A stretch of DNA of 64,000 nucleotides from Anomaloglossus baeobatrachus (GCF_048569485.1 NW_027442041.1:1-64000); one strand, 5' to 3'. Shown: positions 10,843 through 25,230, counted from the first letter of the stretch. Notes: a model not told the origin generated them from the letters alone. Made by a program: numbers and translations.

Positions 10843-11962
10843 AACCAGAATTGGTTTGGGCCTCGAGTGGCACCCTGGCCTATGCCGGACACATCTTAGG
10901 GAGAGAGAGCGAGAGGGAGACAAACCCACGCCTACACAAGACATTTTGTCACCCAAGCCAACCCTTGAAAAGGCTGCTTTGCAGAGCAAAAACAAGAAGA
11001 ATGGTGCGTTTTGCAGCCGCCGCCCACTGCAATGAATCTGAATAACTCCTCCTTTAGGGCGCAAGCAACTCCCCTCCCCCTTGCAGTCTTTCCAATTCAC
11101 GATACAAAAAGACGGACAGGACAGGTTGCCTGACTTTCCGTCACTGCCACCCTTTGCCATCCTTACCCGTAGAAAGCCCTTTCATCATCCCCAAACCCTA
11201 ATCTTTTCCCTTTCCTTCCCAGCCCCCAAACCCTGCCCTCTGTACCTTTCTCACCACCCGCTTCCCTTCTCCTGTCATCCCCCTACCACCCGGGAAAAAA
11301 AGAGATTGCCCCCTCCTTCCACTAGCCCACCCTCCCACCCAAAGAACAACTTCTTCTGCGCAGCTTGTTTTCTAGGCAGCAGCGCTATTGTGATGTCATC
11401 GGGGGGCATTGTGACAAGCCGCCAGTGTTCCGTCTCTTCATGTTGTGCACTGTTCAAACCGAAAATACATCAACAGGCAGGCTACAGAAAAGCTTACTAA
11501 CAAAGGTTAGAGAGGGGCTTTCTCAGAGGGCTTTTTACAGTTTGTCTATTCCCAATTAGCCGGTTTAGTATACTTAATGAAAGTACTAATTCTTTCATAG
11601 GCCGCCCATTCTTAGTATTTGACGTTCAGGTAACAACAGGTAACTTTATTTGGAGTGGAAGCAGAGAGATAACACCAGATGCCAATTGTAGATCCTCTCA
11701 CACCTGTGGTCACTGCAGCATCTGACTCCACTTTGTCCAAAAGGGATCTATTCCATTCAATTACACATGATCTAGATTAGACTGACAACAAGATACTGCA
11801 CGGGACATAGCAGAGTTGGTGAAGTTGAGTGGTGATGAGTTTGCTATTTGGATGAATAAAGCAAGTAAAAAGTGTGTTAGATAAAAATTCATTTCAATTC
11901 GCTAATCGGGCTAATATGAATCAGGTGAATCGAGTTCTGCTTTTGGAAACTGGGTTAAGAAG

Positions 11963-12150
11963 GGGTGCACCGTTCCTGGAGGTACTGCAATACCAGGTCA
12001 ATGCGTGGAGTGGACAGAGCAAGCTCTTTTTCCATCTCCCTGTTCTAAAAATCCATTTAATATATGGTCCCCAGATAGGGGACGTATCAGATATTAAACT
12101 GATAAGAACAGATACTACACTTGATCTTAGCCAAAAGGCCAAGAAGCGAT
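11963..12150 (-). ncRNA. RNU2: U2 snRNA, copy 10 (C10 to U variant)
   Basis: One base differs from all other copies: 12141 is A on the plus strand, so nt 10 of the RNA is U instead of C. The base lies in the 5' segment reported to pair with the U6 3' region (helix II), where a C to U change may leave a G-U pair. The RNA is otherwise normal and could be functional. Confidence 0.95.
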
Positions 12151-13270
12151 AACCAGAATTGGTTTGGGCCTCGAGTGGCACCCTGGCCTATGCCGGACAC
12201 ATCTTAGGGAGAGAGAGCGAGAGGGAGACAAACCCACGCCTACACAAGACATTTTGTCACCCAAGCCAACCCTTGAAAAGGCTGCTTTGCAGAGCAAAAA
12301 CAAGAAGAATGGTGCGTTTTGCAGCCGCCGCCCACTGCAATGAATCTGAATAACTCCTCCTTTAGGGCGCAAGCAACTCCCCTCCCCCTTGCAGTCTTTC
12401 CAATTCACGATACAAAAAGACGGACAGGACAGGTTGCCTGACTTTCCGTCACTGCCACCCTTTGCCATCCTTACCCGTAGAAAGCCCTTTCATCATCCCC
12501 AAACCCTAATCTTTTCCCTTTCCTTCCCAGCCCCCAAACCCTGCCCTCTGTACCTTTCTCACCACCCGCTTCCCTTCTCCTGTCATCCCCCTACCACCCG
12601 GGAAAAAAAGAGATTGCCCCCTCCTTCCACTAGCCCACCCTCCCACCCAAAGAACAACTTCTTCTGCGCAGCTTGTTTTCTAGGCAGCAGCGCTATTGTG
12701 ATGTCATCGGGGGGCATTGTGACAAGCCGCCAGTGTTCCGTCTCTTCATGTTGTGCACTGTTCAAACCGAAAATACATCAACAGGCAGGCTACAGAAAAG
12801 CTTACTAACAAAGGTTAGAGAGGGGCTTTCTCAGAGGGCTTTTTACAGTTTGTCTATTCCCAATTAGCCGGTTTAGTATACTTAATGAAAGTACTAATTC
12901 TTTCATAGGCCGCCCATTCTTAGTATTTGACGTTCAGGTAACAACAGGTAACTTTATTTGGAGTGGAAGCAGAGAGATAACACCAGATGCCAATTGTAGA
13001 TCCTCTCACACCTGTGGTCACTGCAGCATCTGACTCCACTTTGTCCAAAAGGGATCTATTCCATTCAATTACACATGATCTAGATTAGACTGACAACAAG
13101 ATACTGCACGGGACATAGCAGAGTTGGTGAAGTTGAGTGGTGATGAGTTTGCTATTTGGATGAATAAAGCAAGTAAAAAGTGTGTTAGATAAAAATTCAT
13201 TTCAATTCGCTAATCGGGCTAATATGAATCAGGTGAATCGAGTTCTGCTTTTGGAAACTGGGTTAAGAAG

Positions 13271-13458
13271 GGGTGCACCGTTCCTGGAGGTACTGCAATA
13301 CCAGGTCAATGCGTGGAGTGGACAGAGCAAGCTCTTTTTCCATCTCCCTGTTCTAAAAATCCATTTAATATATGGTCCCCAGATAGGGGACGTATCAGAT
13401 ATTAAACTGATAAGAACAGATACTACACTTGATCTTAGCCAAAAGGCCGAGAAGCGAT
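13271..13458 (-). ncRNA. RNU2: U2 snRNA, copy 11
   Basis: RNA identical to the reference by eye; its upstream pyrimidine tract has C to T at 13841. Confidence 0.96.
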
Positions 13459-14578
13459 AACCAGAATTGGTTTGGGCCTCGAGTGGCACCCTGGCCTATG
13501 CCGGACACATCTTAGGGAGAGAGAGCGAGAGGGAGACAAACCCACGCCTACACAAGACATTTTGTCACCCAAGCCAACCCTTGAAAAGGCTGCTTTGCAG
13601 AGCAAAAACAAGAAGAATGGTGCGTTTTGCAGCCGCCGCCCACTGCAATGAATCTGAATAACTCCTCCTTTAGGGCGCAAGCAACTCCCCTCCCCCTTGC
13701 AGTCTTTCCAATTCACGATACAAAAAGACGGACAGGACAGGTTGCCTGACTTTCCGTCACTGCCACCCTTTGCCATCCTTACCCGTAGAAAGCCCTTTCA
13801 TCATCCCCAAACCCTAATCTTTTCCCTTTCCTTCCCAGCCTCCAAACCCTGCCCTCTGTACCTTTCTCACCACCCGCTTCCCTTCTCCTGTCATCCCCCT
13901 ACCACCCGGGAAAAAAAGAGATTGCCCCCTCCTTCCACTAGCCCACCCTCCCACCCAAAGAACAACTTCTTCTGCGCAGCTTGTTTTCTAGGCAGCAGCG
14001 CTATTGTGATGTCATCGGGGGGCATTGTGACAAGCCGCCAGTGTTCCGTCTCTTCATGTTGTGCACTGTTCAAACCGAAAATACATCAACAGGCAGGCTA
14101 CAGAAAAGCTTACTAACAAAGGTTAGAGAGGGGCTTTCTCAGAGGGCTTTTTACAGTTTGTCTATTCCCAATTAGCCGGTTTAGTATACTTAATGAAAGT
14201 ACTAATTCTTTCATAGGCCGCCCATTCTTAGTATTTGACGTTCAGGTAACAACAGGTAACTTTATTTGGAGTGGAAGCAGAGAGATAACACCAGATGCCA
14301 ATTGTAGATCCTCTCACACCTGTGGTCACTGCAGCATCTGACTCCACTTTGTCCAAAAGGGATCTATTCCATTCAATTACACATGATCTAGATTAGACTG
14401 ACAACAAGATACTGCACGGGACATAGCAGAGTTGGTGAAGTTGAGTGGTGATGAGTTTGCTATTTGGATGAATAAAGCAAGTAAAAAGTGTGTTAGATAA
14501 AAATTCATTTCAATTCGCTAATCGGGCTAATATGAATCAGGTGAATCGAGTTCTGCTTTTGGAAACTGGGTTAAGAAG

Positions 14579-14766
14579 GGGTGCACCGTTCCTGGAGGTA
14601 CTGCAATACCAGGTCAATGCGTGGAGTGGACAGAGCAAGCTCTTTTTCCATCTCCCTGTTCTAAAAATCCATTTAATATATGGTCCCCAGATAGGGGACG
14701 TATCAGATATTAAACTGATAAGAACAGATACTACACTTGATCTTAGCCAAAAGGCCGAGAAGCGAT
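14579..14766 (-). ncRNA. RNU2: U2 snRNA, copy 12
   Basis: Intact; identical to the reference copy by eye. Confidence 0.96.
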
Positions 14767-15886
14767 AACCAGAATTGGTTTGGGCCTCGAGTGGCACCCT
14801 GGCCTATGCCGGACACATCTTAGGGAGAGAGAGCGAGAGGGAGACAAACCCACGCCTACACAAGACATTTTGTCACCCAAGCCAACCCTTGAAAAGGCTG
14901 CTTTGCAGAGCAAAAACAAGAAGAATGGTGCGTTTTGCAGCCGCCGCCCACTGCAATGAATCTGAATAACTCCTCCTTTAGGGCGCAAGCAACTCCCCTC
15001 CCCCTTGCAGTCTTTCCAATTCACGATACAAAAAGACGGACAGGACAGGTTGCCTGACTTTCCGTCACTGCCACCCTTTGCCATCCTTACCCGTAGAAAG
15101 CCCTTTCATCATCCCCAAACCCTAATCTTTTCCCTTTCCTTCCCAGCCCCCAAACCCTGCCCTCTGTACCTTTCTCACCACCCGCTTCCCTTCTCCTGTC
15201 ATCCCCCTACCACCCGGGAAAAAAAGAGATTGCCCCCTCCTTCCACTAGCCCACCCTCCCACCCAAAGAACAACTTCTTCTGCGCAGCTTGTTTTCTAGG
15301 CAGCAGCGCTATTGTGATGTCATCGGGGGGCATTGTGACAAGCCGCCAGTGTTCCGTCTCTTCATGTTGTGCACTGTTCAAACCGAAAATACATCAACAG
15401 GCAGGCTACAGAAAAGCTTACTAACAAAGGTTAGAGAGGGGCTTTCTCAGAGGGCTTTTTACAGTTTGTCTATTCCCAATTAGCCGGTTTAGTATACTTA
15501 ATGAAAGTACTAATTCTTTCATAGGCCGCCCATTCTTAGTATTTGACGTTCAGGTAACAACAGGTAACTTTATTTGGAGTGGAAGCAGAGAGATAACACC
15601 AGATGCCAATTGTAGATCCTCTCACACCTGTGGTCACTGCAGCATCTGACTCCACTTTGTCCAAAAGGGATCTATTCCATTCAATTACACATGATCTAGA
15701 TTAGACTGACAACAAGATACTGCACGGGACATAGCAGAGTTGGTGAAGTTGAGTGGTGATGAGTTTGCTATTTGGATGAATAAAGCAAGTAAAAAGTGTG
15801 TTAGATAAAAATTCATTTCAATTCGCTAATCGGGCTAATATGAATCAGGTGAATCGAGTTCTGCTTTTGGAAACTGGGTTAAGAAG

Positions 15887-16074
15887 GGGTGCACCGTTCC
15901 TGGAGGTACTGCAATACCAGGTCAATGCGTGGAGTGGACAGAGCAAGCTCTTTTTCCATCTCCCTGTTCTAAAAATCCATTTAATATATGGTCCCCAGAT
16001 AGGGGACGTATCAGATATTAAACTGATAAGAACAGATACTACACTTGATCTTAGCCAAAAGGCCGAGAAGCGAT
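15887..16074 (-). ncRNA. RNU2: U2 snRNA, copy 13
   Basis: Intact; identical to the reference copy by eye. Confidence 0.96.
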
Positions 16075-17194
16075 AACCAGAATTGGTTTGGGCCTCGAGT
16101 GGCACCCTGGCCTATGCCGGACACATCTTAGGGAGAGAGAGCGAGAGGGAGACAAACCCACGCCTACACAAGACATTTTGTCACCCAAGCCAACCCTTGA
16201 AAAGGCTGCTTTGCAGAGCAAAAACAAGAAGAATGGTGCGTTTTGCAGCCGCCGCCCACTGCAATGAATCTGAATAACTCCTCCTTTAGGGCGCAAGCAA
16301 CTCCCCTCCCCCTTGCAGTCTTTCCAATTCACGATACAAAAAGACGGACAGGACAGGTTGCCTGACTTTCCGTCACTGCCACCCTTTGCCATCCTTACCC
16401 GTAGAAAGCCCTTTCATCATCCCCAAACCCTAATCTTTTCCCTTTCCTTCCCAGCCCCCAAACCCTGCCCTCTGTACCTTTCTCACCACCCGCTTCCCTT
16501 CTCCTGTCATCCCCCTACCACCCGGGAAAAAAAGAGATTGCCCCCTCCTTCCACTAGCCCACCCTCCCACCCAAAGAACAACTTCTTCTGCGCAGCTTGT
16601 TTTCTAGGCAGCAGCGCTATTGTGATGTCATCGGGGGGCATTGTGACAAGCCGCCAGTGTTCCGTCTCTTCATGTTGTGCACTGTTCAAACCGAAAATAC
16701 ATCAACAGGCAGGCTACAGAAAAGCTTACTAACAAAGGTTAGAGAGGGGCTTTCTCAGAGGGCTTTTTACAGTTTGTCTATTCCCAATTAGCCGGTTTAG
16801 TATACTTAATGAAAGTACTAATTCTTTCATAGGCCGCCCATTCTTAGTATTTGACGTTCAGGTAACAACAGGTAACTTTATTTGGAGTGGAAGCAGAGAG
16901 ATAACACCAGATGCCAATTGTAGATCCTCTCACACCTGTGGTCACTGCAGCATCTGACTCCACTTTGTCCAAAAGGGATCTATTCCATTCAATTACACAT
17001 GATCTAGATTAGACTGACAACAAGATACTGCACGGGACATAGCAGAGTTGGTGAAGTTGAGTGGTGATGAGTTTGCTATTTGGATGAATAAAGCAAGTAA
17101 AAAGTGTGTTAGATAAAAATTCATTTCAATTCGCTAATCGGGCTAATATGAATCAGGTGAATCGAGTTCTGCTTTTGGAAACTGGGTTAAGAAG

Positions 17195-17382
17195 GGGTGC
17201 ACCGTTCCTGGAGGTACTGCAATACCAGGTCAATGCGTGGAGTGGACAGAGCAAGCTCTTTTTCCATCTCCCTGTTCTAAAAATCCATTTAATATATGGT
17301 CCCCAGATAGGGGACGTATCAGATATTAAACTGATAAGAACAGATACTACACTTGATCTTAGCCAAAAGGCCGAGAAGCGAT
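17195..17382 (-). ncRNA. RNU2: U2 snRNA, copy 14
   Basis: Intact; identical to the reference copy by eye. Confidence 0.96.
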
Positions 17383-18502
17383 AACCAGAATTGGTTTGGG
17401 CCTCGAGTGGCACCCTGGCCTATGCCGGACACATCTTAGGGAGAGAGAGCGAGAGGGAGACAAACCCACGCCTACACAAGACATTTTGTCACCCAAGCCA
17501 ACCCTTGAAAAGGCTGCTTTGCAGAGCAAAAACAAGAAGAATGGTGCGTTTTGCAGCCGCCGCCCACTGCAATGAATCTGAATAACTCCTCCTTTAGGGC
17601 GCAAGCAACTCCCCTCCCCCTTGCAGTCTTTCCAATTCACGATACAAAAAGACGGACAGGACAGGTTGCCTGACTTTCCGTCACTGCCACCCTTTGCCAT
17701 CCTTACCCGTAGAAAGCCCTTTCATCATCCCCAAACCCTAATCTTTTCCCTTTCCTTCCCAGCCCCCAAACCCTGCCCTCTGTACCTTTCTCACCACCCG
17801 CTTCCCTTCTCCTGTCATCCCCCTACCACCCGGGAAAAAAAGAGATTGCCCCCTCCTTCCACTAGCCCACCCTCCCACCCAAAGAACAACTTCTTCTGCG
17901 CAGCTTGTTTTCTAGGCAGCAGCGCTATTGTGATGTCATCGGGGGGCATTGTGACAAGCCGCCAGTGTTCCGTCTCTTCATGTTGTGCACTGTTCAAACC
18001 GAAAATACATCAACAGGCAGGCTACAGAAAAGCTTACTAACAAAGGTTAGAGAGGGGCTTTCTCAGAGGGCTTTTTACAGTTTGTCTATTCCCAATTAGC
18101 CGGTTTAGTATACTTAATGAAAGTACTAATTCTTTCATAGGCCGCCCATTCTTAGTATTTGACGTTCAGGTAACAACAGGTAACTTTATTTGGAGTGGAA
18201 GCAGAGAGATAACACCAGATGCCAATTGTAGATCCTCTCACACCTGTGGTCACTGCAGCATCTGACTCCACTTTGTCCAAAAGGGATCTATTCCATTCAA
18301 TTACACATGATCTAGATTAGACTGACAACAAGATACTGCACGGGACATAGCAGAGTTGGTGAAGTTGAGTGGTGATGAGTTTGCTATTTGGATGAATAAA
18401 GCAAGTAAAAAGTGTGTTAGATAAAAATTCATTTCAATTCGCTAATCGGGCTAATATGAATCAGGTGAATCGAGTTCTGCTTTTGGAAACTGGGTTAAGA
18501 AG

Positions 18503-18690
18503 GGGTGCACCGTTCCTGGAGGTACTGCAATACCAGGTCAATGCGTGGAGTGGACAGAGCAAGCTCTTTTTCCATCTCCCTGTTCTAAAAATCCATTTAA
18601 TATATGGTCCCCAGATAGGGGACGTATCAGATATTAAACTGATAAGAACAGATACTACACTTGATCTTAGCCAAAAGGCCGAGAAGCGAT
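18503..18690 (-). ncRNA. RNU2: U2 snRNA, copy 15
   Basis: RNA identical to the reference by eye; upstream changes at 18889 (A to T, just beyond the DSE) and 19366 (C to T). Confidence 0.96.
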
Positions 18691-19810
18691 AACCAGAATT
18701 GGTTTGGGCCTCGAGTGGCACCCTGGCCTATGCCGGACACATCTTAGGGAGAGAGAGCGAGAGGGAGACAAACCCACGCCTACACAAGACATTTTGTCAC
18801 CCAAGCCAACCCTTGAAAAGGCTGCTTTGCAGAGCAAAAACAAGAAGAATGGTGCGTTTTGCAGCCGCCGCCCACTGCAATGAATCTGTATAACTCCTCC
18901 TTTAGGGCGCAAGCAACTCCCCTCCCCCTTGCAGTCTTTCCAATTCACGATACAAAAAGACGGACAGGACAGGTTGCCTGACTTTCCGTCACTGCCACCC
19001 TTTGCCATCCTTACCCGTAGAAAGCCCTTTCATCATCCCCAAACCCTAATCTTTTCCCTTTCCTTCCCAGCCCCCAAACCCTGCCCTCTGTACCTTTCTC
19101 ACCACCCGCTTCCCTTCTCCTGTCATCCCCCTACCACCCGGGAAAAAAAGAGATTGCCCCCTCCTTCCACTAGCCCACCCTCCCACCCAAAGAACAACTT
19201 CTTCTGCGCAGCTTGTTTTCTAGGCAGCAGCGCTATTGTGATGTCATCGGGGGGCATTGTGACAAGCCGCCAGTGTTCCGTCTCTTCATGTTGTGCACTG
19301 TTCAAACCGAAAATACATCAACAGGCAGGCTACAGAAAAGCTTACTAACAAAGGTTAGAGAGGGGTTTTCTCAGAGGGCTTTTTACAGTTTGTCTATTCC
19401 CAATTAGCCGGTTTAGTATACTTAATGAAAGTACTAATTCTTTCATAGGCCGCCCATTCTTAGTATTTGACGTTCAGGTAACAACAGGTAACTTTATTTG
19501 GAGTGGAAGCAGAGAGATAACACCAGATGCCAATTGTAGATCCTCTCACACCTGTGGTCACTGCAGCATCTGACTCCACTTTGTCCAAAAGGGATCTATT
19601 CCATTCAATTACACATGATCTAGATTAGACTGACAACAAGATACTGCACGGGACATAGCAGAGTTGGTGAAGTTGAGTGGTGATGAGTTTGCTATTTGGA
19701 TGAATAAAGCAAGTAAAAAGTGTGTTAGATAAAAATTCATTTCAATTCGCTAATCGGGCTAATATGAATCAGGTGAATCGAGTTCTGCTTTTGGAAACTG
19801 GGTTAAGAAG

Positions 19811-19998
19811 GGGTGCACCGTTCCTGGAGGTACTGCAATACCAGGTCAATGCGTGGAGTGGACAGAGCAAGCTCTTTTTCCATCTCCCTGTTCTAAAAAT
19901 CCATTTAATATATGGTCCCCAGATAGGGGACGTATCAGATATTAAACTGATAAGAACAGATACTACACTTGATCTTAGCCAAAAGGCCGAGAAGCGAT
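19811..19998 (-). ncRNA. RNU2: U2 snRNA, copy 16
   Basis: Intact; identical to the reference copy by eye. Confidence 0.96.
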
Positions 19999-21118
19999 AA
20001 CCAGAATTGGTTTGGGCCTCGAGTGGCACCCTGGCCTATGCCGGACACATCTTAGGGAGAGAGAGCGAGAGGGAGACAAACCCACGCCTACACAAGACAT
20101 TTTGTCACCCAAGCCAACCCTTGAAAAGGCTGCTTTGCAGAGCAAAAACAAGAAGAATGGTGCGTTTTGCAGCCGCCGCCCACTGCAATGAATCTGAATA
20201 ACTCCTCCTTTAGGGCGCAAGCAACTCCCCTCCCCCTTGCAGTCTTTCCAATTCACGATACAAAAAGACGGACAGGACAGGTTGCCTGACTTTCCGTCAC
20301 TGCCACCCTTTGCCATCCTTACCCGTAGAAAGCCCTTTCATCATCCCCAAACCCTAATCTTTTCCCTTTCCTTCCCAGCCCCCAAACCCTGCCCTCTGTA
20401 CCTTTCTCACCACCCGCTTCCCTTCTCCTGTCATCCCCCTACCACCCGGGAAAAAAAGAGATTGCCCCCTCCTTCCACTAGCCCACCCTCCCACCCAAAG
20501 AACAACTTCTTCTGCGCAGCTTGTTTTCTAGGCAGCAGCGCTATTGTGATGTCATCGGGGGGCATTGTGACAAGCCGCCAGTGTTCCGTCTCTTCATGTT
20601 GTGCACTGTTCAAACCGAAAATACATCAACAGGCAGGCTACAGAAAAGCTTACTAACAAAGGTTAGAGAGGGGCTTTCTCAGAGGGCTTTTTACAGTTTG
20701 TCTATTCCCAATTAGCCGGTTTAGTATACTTAATGAAAGTACTAATTCTTTCATAGGCCGCCCATTCTTAGTATTTGACGTTCAGGTAACAACAGGTAAC
20801 TTTATTTGGAGTGGAAGCAGAGAGATAACACCAGATGCCAATTGTAGATCCTCTCACACCTGTGGTCACTGCAGCATCTGACTCCACTTTGTCCAAAAGG
20901 GATCTATTCCATTCAATTACACATGATCTAGATTAGACTGACAACAAGATACTGCACGGGACATAGCAGAGTTGGTGAAGTTGAGTGGTGATGAGTTTGC
21001 TATTTGGATGAATAAAGCAAGTAAAAAGTGTGTTAGATAAAAATTCATTTCAATTCGCTAATCGGGCTAATATGAATCAGGTGAATCGAGTTCTGCTTTT
21101 GGAAACTGGGTTAAGAAG

Positions 21119-21306
21119 GGGTGCACCGTTCCTGGAGGTACTGCAATACCAGGTCAATGCGTGGAGTGGACAGAGCAAGCTCTTTTTCCATCTCCCTGTT
21201 CTAAAAATCCATTTAATATATGGTCCCCAGATAGGGGACGTATCAGATATTAAACTGATAAGAACAGATACTACACTTGATCTTAGCCAAAAGGCCGAGA
21301 AGCGAT
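21119..21306 (-). ncRNA. RNU2: U2 snRNA, copy 17
   Basis: Intact; identical to the reference copy by eye. Confidence 0.96.
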
Positions 21307-22426
21307 AACCAGAATTGGTTTGGGCCTCGAGTGGCACCCTGGCCTATGCCGGACACATCTTAGGGAGAGAGAGCGAGAGGGAGACAAACCCACGCCTACA
21401 CAAGACATTTTGTCACCCAAGCCAACCCTTGAAAAGGCTGCTTTGCAGAGCAAAAACAAGAAGAATGGTGCGTTTTGCAGCCGCCGCCCACTGCAATGAA
21501 TCTGAATAACTCCTCCTTTAGGGCGCAAGCAACTCCCCTCCCCCTTGCAGTCTTTCCAATTCACGATACAAAAAGACGGACAGGACAGGTTGCCTGACTT
21601 TCCGTCACTGCCACCCTTTGCCATCCTTACCCGTAGAAAGCCCTTTCATCATCCCCAAACCCTAATCTTTTCCCTTTCCTTCCCAGCCCCCAAACCCTGC
21701 CCTCTGTACCTTTCTCACCACCCGCTTCCCTTCTCCTGTCATCCCCCTACCACCCGGGAAAAAAAGAGATTGCCCCCTCCTTCCACTAGCCCACCCTCCC
21801 ACCCAAAGAACAACTTCTTCTGCGCAGCTTGTTTTCTAGGCAGCAGCGCTATTGTGATGTCATCGGGGGGCATTGTGACAAGCCGCCAGTGTTCCGTCTC
21901 TTCATGTTGTGCACTGTTCAAACCGAAAATACATCAACAGGCAGGCTACAGAAAAGCTTACTAACAAAGGTTAGAGAGGGGCTTTCTCAGAGGGCTTTTT
22001 ACAGTTTGTCTATTCCCAATTAGCCGGTTTAGTATACTTAATGAAAGTACTAATTCTTTCATAGGCCGCCCATTCTTAGTATTTGACGTTCAGGTAACAA
22101 CAGGTAACTTTATTTGGAGTGGAAGCAGAGAGATAACACCAGATGCCAATTGTAGATCCTCTCACACCTGTGGTCACTGCAGCATCTGACTCCACTTTGT
22201 CCAAAAGGGATCTATTCCATTCAATTACACATGATCTAGATTAGACTGACAACAAGATACTGCACGGGACATAGCAGAGTTGGTGAAGTTGAGTGGTGAT
22301 GAGTTTGCTATTTGGATGAATAAAGCAAGTAAAAAGTGTGTTAGATAAAAATTCATTTCAATTCGCTAATCGGGCTAATATGAATCAGGTGAATCGAGTT
22401 CTGCTTTTGGAAACTGGGTTAAGAAG

Positions 22427-22614
22427 GGGTGCACCGTTCCTGGAGGTACTGCAATACCAGGTCAATGCGTGGAGTGGACAGAGCAAGCTCTTTTTCCATC
22501 TCCCTGTTCTAAAAATCCATTTAATATATGGTCCCCAGATAGGGGACGTATCAGATATTAAACTGATAAGAACAGATACTACACTTGATCTTAGCCAAAA
22601 GGCCGAGAAGCGAT
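22427..22614 (-). ncRNA. RNU2: U2 snRNA, copy 18
   Basis: Intact; identical to the reference copy by eye. Confidence 0.96.
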
Positions 22615-23734
22615 AACCAGAATTGGTTTGGGCCTCGAGTGGCACCCTGGCCTATGCCGGACACATCTTAGGGAGAGAGAGCGAGAGGGAGACAAACCCA
22701 CGCCTACACAAGACATTTTGTCACCCAAGCCAACCCTTGAAAAGGCTGCTTTGCAGAGCAAAAACAAGAAGAATGGTGCGTTTTGCAGCCGCCGCCCACT
22801 GCAATGAATCTGAATAACTCCTCCTTTAGGGCGCAAGCAACTCCCCTCCCCCTTGCAGTCTTTCCAATTCACGATACAAAAAGACGGACAGGACAGGTTG
22901 CCTGACTTTCCGTCACTGCCACCCTTTGCCATCCTTACCCGTAGAAAGCCCTTTCATCATCCCCAAACCCTAATCTTTTCCCTTTCCTTCCCAGCCCCCA
23001 AACCCTGCCCTCTGTACCTTTCTCACCACCCGCTTCCCTTCTCCTGTCATCCCCCTACCACCCGGGAAAAAAAGAGATTGCCCCCTCCTTCCACTAGCCC
23101 ACCCTCCCACCCAAAGAACAACTTCTTCTGCGCAGCTTGTTTTCTAGGCAGCAGCGCTATTGTGATGTCATCGGGGGGCATTGTGACAAGCCGCCAGTGT
23201 TCCGTCTCTTCATGTTGTGCACTGTTCAAACCGAAAATACATCAACAGGCAGGCTACAGAAAAGCTTACTAACAAAGGTTAGAGAGGGGCTTTCTCAGAG
23301 GGCTTTTTACAGTTTGTCTATTCCCAATTAGCCGGTTTAGTATACTTAATGAAAGTACTAATTCTTTCATAGGCCGCCCATTCTTAGTATTTGACGTTCA
23401 GGTAACAACAGGTAACTTTATTTGGAGTGGAAGCAGAGAGATAACACCAGATGCCAATTGTAGATCCTCTCACACCTGTGGTCACTGCAGCATCTGACTC
23501 CACTTTGTCCAAAAGGGATCTATTCCATTCAATTACACATGATCTAGATTAGACTGACAACAAGATACTGCACGGGACATAGCAGAGTTGGTGAAGTTGA
23601 GTGGTGATGAGTTTGCTATTTGGATGAATAAAGCAAGTAAAAAGTGTGTTAGATAAAAATTCATTTCAATTCGCTAATCGGGCTAATATGAATCAGGTGA
23701 ATCGAGTTCTGCTTTTGGAAACTGGGTTAAGAAG

Positions 23735-23922
23735 GGGTGCACCGTTCCTGGAGGTACTGCAATACCAGGTCAATGCGTGGAGTGGACAGAGCAAGCTCTT
23801 TTTCCATCTCCCTGTTCTAAAAATCAATTTAATATATGGTCCCCAGATAGGGGACGTATCAGATATTAAACTGATAAGAACAGATACTACACTTGATCTT
23901 AGCCAAAAGGCCGAGAAGCGAT
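23735..23922 (-). ncRNA. RNU2: U2 snRNA, copy 19 (G97 to U variant)
   Basis: Position 23826 is A on the plus strand instead of C, so nt 97 is U, two bases before the Sm site. The Sm site ATTTTTAG itself is unchanged. Its spacer also differs at 24769 (T to A). Confidence 0.95.
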
Positions 23923-25042
23923 AACCAGAATTGGTTTGGGCCTCGAGTGGCACCCTGGCCTATGCCGGACACATCTTAGGGAGAGAGAGCGAGAGGGAGA
24001 CAAACCCACGCCTACACAAGACATTTTGTCACCCAAGCCAACCCTTGAAAAGGCTGCTTTGCAGAGCAAAAACAAGAAGAATGGTGCGTTTTGCAGCCGC
24101 CGCCCACTGCAATGAATCTGAATAACTCCTCCTTTAGGGCGCAAGCAACTCCCCTCCCCCTTGCAGTCTTTCCAATTCACGATACAAAAAGACGGACAGG
24201 ACAGGTTGCCTGACTTTCCGTCACTGCCACCCTTTGCCATCCTTACCCGTAGAAAGCCCTTTCATCATCCCCAAACCCTAATCTTTTCCCTTTCCTTCCC
24301 AGCCCCCAAACCCTGCCCTCTGTACCTTTCTCACCACCCGCTTCCCTTCTCCTGTCATCCCCCTACCACCCGGGAAAAAAAGAGATTGCCCCCTCCTTCC
24401 ACTAGCCCACCCTCCCACCCAAAGAACAACTTCTTCTGCGCAGCTTGTTTTCTAGGCAGCAGCGCTATTGTGATGTCATCGGGGGGCATTGTGACAAGCC
24501 GCCAGTGTTCCGTCTCTTCATGTTGTGCACTGTTCAAACCGAAAATACATCAACAGGCAGGCTACAGAAAAGCTTACTAACAAAGGTTAGAGAGGGGCTT
24601 TCTCAGAGGGCTTTTTACAGTTTGTCTATTCCCAATTAGCCGGTTTAGTATACTTAATGAAAGTACTAATTCTTTCATAGGCCGCCCATTCTTAGTATTT
24701 GACGTTCAGGTAACAACAGGTAACTTTATTTGGAGTGGAAGCAGAGAGATAACACCAGATGCCAATTGAAGATCCTCTCACACCTGTGGTCACTGCAGCA
24801 TCTGACTCCACTTTGTCCAAAAGGGATCTATTCCATTCAATTACACATGATCTAGATTAGACTGACAACAAGATACTGCACGGGACATAGCAGAGTTGGT
24901 GAAGTTGAGTGGTGATGAGTTTGCTATTTGGATGAATAAAGCAAGTAAAAAGTGTGTTAGATAAAAATTCATTTCAATTCGCTAATCGGGCTAATATGAA
25001 TCAGGTGAATCGAGTTCTGCTTTTGGAAACTGGGTTAAGAAG

Positions 25043-25230
25043 GGGTGCACCGTTCCTGGAGGTACTGCAATACCAGGTCAATGCGTGGAGTGGACAGAGC
25101 AAGCTCTTTTTCCATCTCCCTGTTCTAAAAATCCATTTAATATATGGTCCCCAGATAGGGGACGTATCAGATATTAAACTGATAAGAACAGATACTACAC
25201 TTGATCTTAGCCAAAAGGCCGAGAAGCGAT
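25043..25230 (-). ncRNA. RNU2: U2 snRNA, copy 20
   Basis: Intact; identical to the reference copy by eye. Confidence 0.96.
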
